Shown piece by piece: positions 49,019-58,000 of a stretch of 64,000 nt of DNA (the first letter of the stretch is position 1; every line of letters starts with the position of its first letter). A program made the translations under genes and the position numbers. A model generated the notes under the pieces. That model did not search any database, was not told where the DNA came from, and worked only from the letters and a program-made list of their open reading frames with translations. Origin of the DNA: Microbacterium sp. CFH 31415 (lineage in GTDB: Bacteria > Actinomycetota > Actinomycetes > Actinomycetales > Microbacteriaceae); assembly GCF_022538185.1 (NCBI RefSeq), contig NZ_JAKYXC010000016.1, positions 106,221 through 170,220 on the forward strand, written 5' to 3'.

Positions 49019-51534
49019 GCGCGAATCGGGATGCCGCGACCGCGGCCGAGCGGCGACCGGTCCTGGTCCCGCGCATCGTCGTCGGGAGCCTGTTCGCCGT
49101 CGTGGTCGTCGGTGTGGCAGCGGCGGCCGCGTGGCCGATCTACCACTCGGCCGCGTTCGGGCTGCTGGTCGCGGTCGCGGTGTCGATCGCCGCGGCGCTC
49201 GCGGCGGTGGCCGCACGGCTGCGGTGGAACGGCTGGATCGTCGCCGGAGCACTGGCCGGCGTCTCTCTCGTCGTCGGCGTCCCACTGGCGGTGCCGTCGC
49301 GGCTCGGCGGCGCGAGCGACCTCCTGCGCGGATTCAGCGAGCTCTCCTCGGGCGCGCTGCTGGGCTGGAAGGACCTCGTCACCGTCGAGCTGCCCGTCGG
49401 CTCGTACCGCAACCTCCTCGTCCCGGCGCTGATCGTCTTCCTCGGGGGGACCTGCCTCCTGCTTCTGCTCGCGTGGCGCGAGGATCGCATCGCCTATGCA
49501 GCCGTCCCCGTCGCGCTGGGGATGGTCTCGTTCGGGCTCTTCTTCGGACGCACGACGGTGAGCACGCCCATCGAGATCGGGCCGCTCACGCTGTACGCGC
49601 CCGCCGAGACCGCGCTCGGCGCGCTGAGCCTGCTGTCGTGTCTGCTGTGGCTGGCCTGGCGCACGCACGACGAGCGCCTTCGCGCGCTGCAGCGCGCCGC
49701 AGCGTCGAGCGGCGTCCGCATCTCGCGTCGCCGGTCACGGGCCGACCGGCGGCGCACGGCGCTCGGCGCGGGCATGGTCGCGGCGGCGCTCGTGCTCGCC
49801 GTGGGCGTCGTTCCGTTCGCCGCGCGAGGCGCGGAACGCGAGGTGCTGCGCACCGCGGTCGGACCCGAGGTCGACCTCTCGGCAGCCGTGAGCCCGCTCG
49901 CCGAGTACCGCGCTCTGTTCGATGACGACCGCGTGCAGCAGGTGCTGTTCACGGTGACGACCGGAGCCGCGGCGCCCGAGCGCGTGCGCGTCGCCACCCT
50001 CGACTCCTACGACGGCGAGGTGTTCCGCAGCGGCGGGGAGGGGGCGGCGGACGCCGGACGCTTCGTGCGCGTGCCCTCGTCGCTCGATGCCGGACCCGGC
50101 ACGCCGGTCGAAGCCACCGTGGAGATCGACGCTCTGGGCGGGATCTGGATGCCGACCGCCGGGCGGCTGTCGGGCGTCGCGTTCGCAGGCCCGCGCGCCG
50201 CGTCGCTCGTCGACCGCTTCTACTACAACGCCGCCGCGTCGGCCGGCGTGCAGACCGCGGGAGGAGGGCTCGCGTCCGGCGACCGCTACACCGCCTACGG
50301 CGTCGAGCCAGAGGTCCCCGCCCTGGAGGAGCTGGAGGCCCCGGGTGCCACCGCGGGCGACGTGGCCGCGCCGGACAGCCTGCGCGCGTGGGTGGAGAAC
50401 CACGTCTCGGGCACCGGGGGAGCGGCCCTCGCCGACCTCGTCGCGCTGCTGCGGGACCGCGGCTATCTCAGCCACGGTCTCAGGGGAGGCCAGGGCGAGC
50501 CACTCCCGGTGTGGGCCGAGCAACTGCCCGACTACACGTTCCAGCCGAGCGCGTCGGGGCACTCGCTCGCCCGCATCGACGCGATGTTCGACCGGCTGCT
50601 CGAGCGCGAGGGCGACCCGCGCGCGCAGGCCTCCGGGAACTATGTCGCGGCCGTCGGCGACGACGAGCAGTTCGCGGTCGCCGTGGCGCTGATCGCGCGC
50701 GAACTCGGCTTCCCATCGCGGGTCGTGCTCGGCGCCCGCATCGGCGAGCCCCAGCCGGGCCTCGCGTCGTGCGGTGACGGCGTGTGCCGGGCGCGGGACC
50801 TGTCGGCCTGGACCGAGGTGCAGTCGGCCGAGGGGGACTGGGTGGCGGTCGACGTCACCCCGCAGTGGGCCGAGTCGCCCAGCCTCGACGTGACGGAGCA
50901 GCGCGACCCCGAGGTCGTCACGGAGGTGCTGCCCGATACGGTGGAAGAGGTCCTGCCTCCCGATCCGCTCCAGGAGGACTCGGCCTCGGGCGATCCCGCC
51001 GCCGACGACGCCGGGGTCGGCCTCGCGTGGCTGTGGCCGATCCTGCGCACCGCGGGCGTGGCGCTGCTCATCCTCGGACTCGCGCTCGGGCCGTTCCTCG
51101 TCGTCATCGCGGCGAAGGCGGCGCGCCGACGCGGACGACGGCGCGCGCCCTCACCCGCTGCCCGCATCGCCGGTGGCTGGGAGGAGTACGTGGATGCCGC
51201 GCTCGACACGGGCCGCGAGGCGCCGCGCACGCACACCCGACGGGAGCTCGCGACGGCCTTCGGCTCCGACACGGGGCTGCAACTCGCCGACACCGCCGAC
51301 CGCGCCGTATTCTCGTCCGGAGATGAGACGGACGCCGATGCCGCGCAGTACTGGCGGGTGGTCGACGAGGAGCGTCGCCGCCTCGCGCAGGAGCGAGGGT
51401 TCTGGAGAGGGCTTGCCGTGACCGTATCGTTGAGATCGTTCGTCCGACACCTCGCACCCGCCACGGGTGCCCGCACGCGTTTCGCCGAGAGGGGGAGGCG
51501 CCGGGTCGTCCAGCCCGTGCGCCCCATGCCATGA
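49015..51534 (+). CDS. Membrane protein with a degenerate transglutaminase-like domain
   Basis: Protein of 839 residues with an N-terminal membrane domain (about 1-265), a large extracytoplasmic part, another membrane segment (about 680-705) and a cytoplasmic DUF4129-like tail. The transglutaminase-like core (about 500-620) keeps fold landmarks (LIARELGFPSRVV, AWTEV, DVTPQW), but the catalytic triad is not standard. The Cys position is D550 (GDDEQF), the His position S597 (LSAWTEV), and only D613 is kept. It is therefore probably non-enzymatic, perhaps a binding module. It corresponds to tgm of the PFNA cluster. Confidence 0.88.
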   Translation: MSANRDAATAAERRPVLVPRIVVGSLFAVVVVGVAAAAAWPIYHSAAFGLLVAVAVSIAAALAAVAARLRWNGWIVAGALAGVSLVVGVPLAVPSRLGGASDLLRGFSELSSGALLGWKDLVTVELPVGSYRNLLVPALIVFLGGTCLLLLLAWREDRIAYAAVPVALGMVSFGLFFGRTTVSTPIEIGPLTLYAPAETALGALSLLSCLLWLAWRTHDERLRALQRAAASSGVRISRRRSRADRRRTALGAGMVAAALVLAVGVVPFAARGAEREVLRTAVGPEVDLSAAVSPLAEYRALFDDDRVQQVLFTVTTGAAAPERVRVATLDSYDGEVFRSGGEGAADAGRFVRVPSSLDAGPGTPVEATVEIDALGGIWMPTAGRLSGVAFAGPRAASLVDRFYYNAAASAGVQTAGGGLASGDRYTAYGVEPEVPALEELEAPGATAGDVAAPDSLRAWVENHVSGTGGAALADLVALLRDRGYLSHGLRGGQGEPLPVWAEQLPDYTFQPSASGHSLARIDAMFDRLLEREGDPRAQASGNYVAAVGDDEQFAVAVALIARELGFPSRVVLGARIGEPQPGLASCGDGVCRARDLSAWTEVQSAEGDWVAVDVTPQWAESPSLDVTEQRDPEVVTEVLPDTVEEVLPPDPLQEDSASGDPAADDAGVGLAWLWPILRTAGVALLILGLALGPFLVVIAAKAARRRGRRRAPSPAARIAGGWEEYVDAALDTGREAPRTHTRRELATAFGSDTGLQLADTADRAVFSSGDETDADAAQYWRVVDEERRRLAQERGFWRGLAVTVSLRSFVRHLAPATGARTRFAERGRRRVVQPVRPMP

Positions 51535-53024
51535 ATGCCGATGCATCCGCCACCGTCGCCGGGATCCTGATCTCGCTGCTCGCGGTCGCCGCCGTCTACG
51601 TCTGGACCGCGATCGCGCTGTCCGCCGTGTTCCGAAAGTCGGGCGAGGAAGCCTGGAAGGCGTGGGTTCCGGTCCTCAACGTGATCGTGCTGCTCCAGCT
51701 CGGCGGTCTCTCGCCCTGGCTCGTGCTGATGGCCCTCGTCCCGGTGCTGGGCGGCATCGCGCTGTGGGTCGTCGTCGTGATCGCCTGCTACCGCGTCAAC
51801 GTCGCGTTCGGGTACGGCGCGGGAATGACCGTGCTCGCCGCGCTCCTCTTCCCGGTCTGGGCCACGGTCCTCGGCTTCGGCTCGGCCCGCTGGGTCGGCG
51901 CCGAGCCCGCCCCGGGGGTGCGCCGCTCCGTCGGCCCCACCGACGTGCCGGTTCCCGGCTCTTCTCCTGCGGACGCCGGCCCGCCGCCGCCCGGCGACAC
52001 CCCGGCCGGCAACGCGTGGGCTCCCACCGCGCCGGCCACCATGCGTCCCGCACCGCCCGTGCCACCGGTGCCGCAGGTGCCGCCGGCACCGTCCGCACCT
52101 TCGCCGGACGAACCTCGCGCCGCTCCCGTCGCCGCCGCGGAGGAGCCGATCTCGTTCGTGCCGGTGACCGGCGCGTCCCGGCCCGTGCCCCCGGCATCCT
52201 TCGACTTCACCGAGCCCTCGCACCCCGGCGCGCCCCACCGACCGGCCGACCCGTCGCCGGTGCTCGACGAGGAGTCCGCGCCCGCGCCCGCGTCCTCTGC
52301 GCGCGCCAACCAGAACTGGGGCGGCTTCGACCTCGGTGCCGTCGTCGAGCTGACCGGAGAGGTCACGGCGGCCGTCAGCGGTGCTCCGCAGCCGATCGCC
52401 GCGGTCCCCGGCGTCGCTGCCGAACGGCCTGACGAGGAGTCCGACCAGCGTCCCGCGGTCACTCGTGTGCCCGCGGCGCGGCCGACGCCCGAGGTGGAGC
52501 CGTGGGCTCCGGCGCGATCACCCCTGCCGGAGGGCGACGCCTTCCCGGAGGCATCCGGCGAGGTGTCCGCCGTCGCGGGGGCACCGGATGCCGGCACCCC
52601 GCGCTCGGCGCGCACATCGGTCTCGGCGCAGCACGTGCTGCCCGAGATTCCGGACGGCGTCGACGAGACCGTGATCGCGAACCGCCGCAAGGCCAAGTGG
52701 TCGATCGTGCTGCCCTCGGGCGGTCTGGTCGAGCTCGCCGCCGACATCGTGCTCGTCGGTCGCCGGCCGGCACGGAGTACGGCCTATCCGGACGCGCAGC
52801 TCGTCGTGATCGATGACGGCACGGTGTCGAAGACCCACATGCGTCTGGAGCGCAACGGTGACGAGTGGTCGGTGACCGACCTGCACTCGACCAACGGCAC
52901 GATCCTCATCGCGTCCGACGGCGCCGAGCGGGAGATCCCGCCGGGCGCCGCGCACCGTGCTCCGGCCCGGATGCTGCTCGGCGACGCCGAACTCCGGCTG
53001 CTGGCCGACGATTCGAGCCGATGA
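51531..53024 (+). CDS. Membrane protein with DUF5684-like N-terminus and C-terminal FHA domain
   Basis: Protein of 497 residues. Three to four membrane segments (about 8-115) resemble DUF5684-type domains (GEEAWKAWVPVLNVIVLLQLGG). A Pro/Ala-rich linker of about 260 residues follows, then a C-terminal FHA domain (about 390-495) with the phospho-Thr-binding marks GRRP, SKTHMRLE and STNGT. Just before the FHA domain lies VDET(380)VIANRR, which fits the acidic-Thr-hydrophobic-basic repeats of the next gene's product and may be phosphorylated to bind an FHA domain, in cis or trans. Overlaps with both neighbours are 4 bp. Confidence 0.88.
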   Translation: MNADASATVAGILISLLAVAAVYVWTAIALSAVFRKSGEEAWKAWVPVLNVIVLLQLGGLSPWLVLMALVPVLGGIALWVVVVIACYRVNVAFGYGAGMTVLAALLFPVWATVLGFGSARWVGAEPAPGVRRSVGPTDVPVPGSSPADAGPPPPGDTPAGNAWAPTAPATMRPAPPVPPVPQVPPAPSAPSPDEPRAAPVAAAEEPISFVPVTGASRPVPPASFDFTEPSHPGAPHRPADPSPVLDEESAPAPASSARANQNWGGFDLGAVVELTGEVTAAVSGAPQPIAAVPGVAAERPDEESDQRPAVTRVPAARPTPEVEPWAPARSPLPEGDAFPEASGEVSAVAGAPDAGTPRSARTSVSAQHVLPEIPDGVDETVIANRRKAKWSIVLPSGGLVELAADIVLVGRRPARSTAYPDAQLVVIDDGTVSKTHMRLERNGDEWSVTDLHSTNGTILIASDGAEREIPPGAAHRAPARMLLGDAELRLLADDSSR

Positions 53025-53713
53025 CGCCGGCCGACCCCGCGAACCCGCCCGTCCCCGCAGCGGATCGCGCCCACCCCGGCGACGATGGCGCCGTCGACGA
53101 GGCGACGGTCATCGGGGCCCGCCGGCGAGCTGCGGCTGAGCCGGTCGACGAGGCGACGGCGATCTCCGCGCGGCGAGGTCGCGCACCTGACCCGGTCGGC
53201 GAGGAGACCGTGGTGTCGGTGCGCCGCCGCGGTCAGTCCGAGCCCGACGGCCCCGGCACGGCGGACGACACGATCCCCTCGGCTCGGGGCCGCGGCCTCG
53301 CCGGTCCTGCGGTGGCCGACGACGACACCGTGCTCTCGCGCCGGTCCGCCGCGGCGACCGACACCGTGCCAGACGTCGAGGAGACCCTGCTCCGCCCGCC
53401 GGCCGCGTCGGGCGACGCCCGCCGTGAGCCCGGTCCCGTCGACCGCGCGCCCGGCGGTCGGGACGCGCGCATCCCCGACGCCGACGCACTCCGCGCCCCC
53501 GTCCCGCCGCGCCCGGTCCCCCCGGTGACCGCCGCCCGCGGCGCGGCACCGGTGCGTCCTCCGAGCATCGAGCGCACGGGCCCGGTCCCGGATCATGAGA
53601 GTGTGGAGCGTGCGGCACGAGCCCGTGACCGACGGCGCACGATCGTCGTCGTGCTCGTCGCGGCGGCCGTGGTGCTCGGATCCGCGGCTGCGCTCGTGCT
53701 CCTGCTGACCTGA
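53021..53713 (+). CDS. Tail-anchored protein with six acidic-Thr-basic repeats, candidate FHA ligand
   Basis: Protein of 230 residues, not a family I recognise. Residues 20-125 hold six repeats of the form (D/E)(D/E)(A)T-hydrophobic-(S/G)-x-R-R, with the Thr at 29, 46, 63, 84, 103 and 122 (VDEATVIGARR, VDEATAISARR, EETVVSVRR, DDTIPSARG, DDTVLSRR, EETLLRPP). Spacing is 17-21 residues. A Pro-rich linker and a single C-terminal membrane segment (about 208-229) follow. The repeats look like phospho-Thr docking sites for FHA domains, comparable to the N-terminal ETT motif of GarA-type proteins. A kinase and three FHA proteins are in the same series. Overlap with the previous gene is 4 bp. Confidence 0.8.
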   Translation: MTPADPANPPVPAADRAHPGDDGAVDEATVIGARRRAAAEPVDEATAISARRGRAPDPVGEETVVSVRRRGQSEPDGPGTADDTIPSARGRGLAGPAVADDDTVLSRRSAAATDTVPDVEETLLRPPAASGDARREPGPVDRAPGGRDARIPDADALRAPVPPRPVPPVTAARGAAPVRPPSIERTGPVPDHESVERAARARDRRRTIVVVLVAAAVVLGSAAALVLLLT

Positions 53714-53739
53714 CGGCGACCGGTGACCTGAGGATGACG

Positions 53740-55089
53740 ATGACCGACACTGCCGCTCCCGCCCGCCCCACGCGGGACGAGCCCCTCGACGACGGCCCTG
53801 TCGCGCCCGAGACGGCGGCGATGCTCGGGATCGTGCAGGCCGGGCTCGGCTACCGCTCGCTCGCGTTCGCGATCGACGTGGTCATCTGGCTGGTCCTCGC
53901 CGGGCCGCTCATCGCCGGCATGATCATGCGCGCCCTGGGCGACACCTCGCTGCTGTCGCTGCTGCTCATCGCAGGCGGCTGGTTCCTCTCCGGACTCTTC
54001 GTGCTGATCCAGCTGATCCTGCACGGCCGACGGGGCGTCACGACCGGCAAGGCCGCGCTGCGGCTGCGCTCGATCTCGGCGACCGACCTCGGCCGCCCCG
54101 GCTTCTGGCGTGTGGTGCTTCGCGCGCTCGTCCTGGCGGCGAGCACGCTCGTGCTGGTCGTCGTCGGCCCCGCCGTGCTGTTCGCTTCGAGCCTCGCCGA
54201 CCCGCAGCGGAGGGGCCGCAGCATCCTGGACCGCATCGGCGGGTGCTGGGTCATCGACGCGCGCGCGGGCCTCGACCCGTTCGACGCCAAGGCGCTCCGC
54301 CACGCGCGCCGCGCGCTGCGCGGTCGGCCCGACGACACCGAGGAGCTGCCGTCGATGGCGAGCGGTGCCCCGGCGGAGTCGTCTCTGCGCATCCCCGACG
54401 CACGCTCGCGCGCGGGCGTCGTGGGCCCCGGCGGCACCGGGGCGCAGTGGGCGCTCGCCGCGCCGGGCGACGACAGCGTCATCGACGGCGTGCCCGGAGC
54501 GGATTCCCCGCCTGCCGCCCCGACGGCGCAGGGCTTCGCCCCGACGGCGCAGGGCTTCGCCCCGACGGCGCAGGGCTTCGCCCCGGCGGCGCAGAGCTTC
54601 GCACCTCCCGCCGCGGGAGCCGCGGCCCCCGCCGCCGCAGGGCACGCCACCCCGCCCGCCACCCCGGCACCGGCACCGGCACCGGCACCGACGCCGGCCG
54701 AGGTCGTGCAGGCGGCGGGCGCTGCGCCCGCCACCGGGCTGCGCCGGGCGCAGGCCATGATCCGCTTCGACGACGGCTCGGTGCTGCGCGTCCCCGTGCT
54801 GGGACTCATCGGCCGCGACCCCGAGCCCGCCGCGGGTGAGACGGCCGACGCCGTGGTGCGGCTCGACGACCCGCAGCGACTCATGTCGAAGACGCACGCG
54901 GCGTTCGGGCAGGACGCCGAGGGGGTGTGGGTCGGCGATCGCGGCTCGCGCAACGGCACGCAGCTGCTGTCGCCCGGTGGGGACGTCGTCGACGTTCCGG
55001 CGGGCGAGCGCATGCGGGTCCCGGTGGGCTGGACCGTTCAGATCGGCGGCAGGACGTTCGAGCTCGTTCCGAGAGGTGCTGATTCGTGA
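53740..55089 (+). CDS. RDD-family membrane protein with C-terminal FHA domain
   Basis: Protein of 449 residues. An RDD-like membrane domain (about 30-165; GLGYRSLAFAIDVVIWLVL, HGRRGVTTGKAALRLRSI) is followed by a disordered linker with a perfect heptapeptide repeat APTAQGF (three copies plus a variant) and an FHA domain (about 345-447; GLIGRDPEP, SKTHAAF, SRNGTQLL). Of two in-frame ATGs I chose 53740, because GAGG lies 6 bases upstream of it but directly against ATG 53734. Its stop overlaps the EccC-like gene start by 4 bp. It may recruit phosphorylated partners to the membrane beside the secretion ATPase. Confidence 0.88.
   Translation: MTDTAAPARPTRDEPLDDGPVAPETAAMLGIVQAGLGYRSLAFAIDVVIWLVLAGPLIAGMIMRALGDTSLLSLLLIAGGWFLSGLFVLIQLILHGRRGVTTGKAALRLRSISATDLGRPGFWRVVLRALVLAASTLVLVVVGPAVLFASSLADPQRRGRSILDRIGGCWVIDARAGLDPFDAKALRHARRALRGRPDDTEELPSMASGAPAESSLRIPDARSRAGVVGPGGTGAQWALAAPGDDSVIDGVPGADSPPAAPTAQGFAPTAQGFAPTAQGFAPAAQSFAPPAAGAAAPAAAGHATPPATPAPAPAPAPTPAEVVQAAGAAPATGLRRAQAMIRFDDGSVLRVPVLGLIGRDPEPAAGETADAVVRLDDPQRLMSKTHAAFGQDAEGVWVGDRGSRNGTQLLSPGGDVVDVPAGERMRVPVGWTVQIGGRTFELVPRGADS
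54517..54600 (+). repeat. 21-bp in-frame tandem repeat in the RDD-FHA linker
   Basis: Three identical 21-bp units (54517, 54538, 54559) and a fourth with two changes (54580-54600) encode APTAQGF repeats. Such perfect units are prone to copy-number change, which would vary the linker length between the membrane and FHA domains. Confidence 0.9.
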
Positions 55090-58000
55090 AGCTGAAGCTG
55101 GGTCTGCGTCGAGGCGTCGGATCCACCGTCGACGTGCTCGTGACCGCCGATTCGACGGCGACCGTGCAGGATGTGGCGCGCGCCCTCGCCGAGGGCGACG
55201 CGCTCGCCGCGCCGGGCGGCGTGAATGCGAGCGACGTGCCCACGCTGCTCGTCGCCTCGCCGGCAGGTCGCCCCGTCCACCTCGACCCGTCCGCGTCGAT
55301 CGCCGACGCGCCCATCGGCTCGGGCTTCGACGCCTCCGTCGTGCCCGCCGTCCACGGGGCAGGTGCCGACGGCGCGGTCACCGCGGCTGTGATGCGCATC
55401 CACAGCGGCCCCGACGCCGGCCGGACGATCCCGCTCGCGGCGGGCTCGACGGTGATCGGCCGCGTGGCTCCCGCGCAGGTCCTCCTGGACGACCCGCTCG
55501 TCTCGAAGCGCCATGCGCGCGTCGAGGTCGACCAGTCCATCGAGCTCGTCGACCTGAACTCCGCGAACGGCCTCATCGTCGACGGGGGACTCGTGCAGCG
55601 CGTCCGGGTCATCCCGGGCCAGAAGATCACGATCGGCGCCACCGAGGTGTCGTTCTCGCTCGTGCCGCGCGTCGAGACCGACGCGTCCCTCGTGTTGGAG
55701 CGCGGCGGCGCGCTCATGTTCAACCGCTCGCCGCGCGTGGAGGACCGCTACGCGGGCCAGGAGTTCCGGCATCCGATCATCCCCAACGAAGCCGACCCGC
55801 GCATCTTCCCGTGGCCGATGATCATGGCCCCGGTGCTGCTCGGCCTCGCGATGTTCGCCGTCACGCAGCGTCCCACTTCGCTCCTGATCGTCGCGATGGC
55901 CCCGCTCATGATGCTCGGCAACTTCATCGGCCAGCGCACTCAGCAGGGCAAGAAGCTCCAGCTCGAGATCGAGACGTTCGAGACGCAGCTCGACGAACTC
56001 GAGGAGCAGCTCGAGATGGAGGAGATCGTCGAGCGCGAGCGCCGGCGGGCCGAGGCGCCGGCGACGGCGACCGTGTACGAGAACGCCATGGCGCTCGGGC
56101 CGATGCTGTGGACGCGCCGGCCGGAGCACTGGAACTTCCTCGGGCTGCGCCTCGGCGTCGGCGCGGGGCACAGCCGCAACACCATCCAGGAGGCCAACGA
56201 CCAGCGCGGCATCGCGCAGTACTCGCAGCAGGTGCGCAGGCTGCGCGAGCGGTTCGCGCACATCGACGACGTGCCCGTGATCGAGCTGCTGCCATCCGCC
56301 GGCGCCATCGGCATCGCGGGACCCCGCGAGCTCGCAGCCGATGTCGTGCGCGGCCTCGGAGTGCAGCTGTTCGGGCTCCACGCCCCCAACGAGGTGGTCA
56401 CCGCCGCCATCGTCGACCCGGGCTGGACCGGCGACATGGAGTGGATGAAGTGGCTCCCCCACACCACCAGCCCGCGCTCGCCGTTCGCCGAGATGGCGCT
56501 CGCCGACAGCCAGTCCGCGGGCACCGCCCTGCTCAACGGACTCGAGGAGGCGATCCTCGAGCGTCTGTCGGGGTCGGCGACGCATCGCGGGCCCCTCGCC
56601 GCGAGCGAGGTCTCGATGGCCCTCGGCAAGCACGTCGGCGAGCAGCGCGGCGGCGGCGGGTCGGCCGCCGGCGACGTCTCGCTCGTGCTGTTCGTCACGC
56701 ACGACGCGCCCGTCGACCGTCCGCGCCTCACCCAGGTGATCGAGCGAGGACCGGATGCCGGCGTCTACACCGTCTTCGTCGCCCCCACCGTCGAGTCGCT
56801 CCCCGCGTCGTGCCGCACGTTCATCGACGTGAGCCACGGCCTCGACGAGGCCACCGTCGGCTGGGTGCGTGCGGGCGATCGCGCGCAGAGCGTCGCGATC
56901 GAGGGCGTCTCGCGCGAGTACGCCGAGATCTTCGCCAAGCGCCTGGCGCCCGTCGTCGACTCGAGCTCGGTCGCCGCCGACTCGTCGGACCTGCCGAACA
57001 GCGTGTCGCTGCTGCGCCTCATCGGCACCGACATGGCGGCCGAGCCGCAGGCGGCGGTCGAGCGATGGCGTCAGAACAACTCGGTCATCGACCGCACGCG
57101 CGGCCCGCGTCCGCGCCTGAAACGCGCCGGGACGCTCAAGGCATACGTCGGGCAGGGGAGCCCCGACGCGATGTCGCTCGACCTGCGCACCCAGGGGCCG
57201 CACGCGCTCGTCGGCGGCACCACCGGCTCCGGCAAGTCGGAGTTCCTGCAGGCCTGGGTGCTCGGCATGGCAGCGGAGTACAGCCCCGACCGGGTGACGT
57301 TCCTCTTCGTCGACTACAAGGGCGGATCGGCGTTCGCCGACTGCGTCGAGCTGCCGCACACCGTCGGCCTCGTGACGGATCTGAGCCCTCACCTCGTGCG
57401 CCGCGCGCTCACCAGCCTGCGCGCCGAGCTGCACCACCGCGAGCACCTCTTCAACCGCAAGAAGGCGAAGGACCTCCTCGAGCTCGAGAAGCGCCAGGAT
57501 CCCGAGACCCCGCCCGCGCTCGTGCTCGTCATCGACGAGTTCGCCGCGCTCGCGACCGAGGTGCCGGAGTTCGTCGACGGCGTCGTCGACATCGCCCAGC
57601 GCGGCCGGTCGCTCGGCATCCACCTGATCATGGCGACGCAGCGCCCGGCGGGCGTCATCAAGGACAACCTGCGCGCCAACACGAACCTCCGCGTCGCGCT
57701 GCGGATGGCCGACGCCGCCGACTCGAACGACGTCGTGGGCGACCCGGTCGCCTCGACGTTCGACCCGTCGATCCCGGGCCGCGGCATCGCCAAGACCGGA
57801 CCCGGCCGCCTGGTGCCGTTCCAGTCCGGCTACGCCGGCGGCTGGACCGCGGAAGAGCCCGATCGCGCCCAGGTGCGCGTGGCCGAGCTGCGCTTCGGCT
57901 CGGTCACCCTGTGGGAGGCCGAGGGCGACAGCGAGTCCGACACGCACGACGAGGACCTCGGGCCCAACGACCAGAAGCGGCTCGTCGCGAACCTCGTGGC

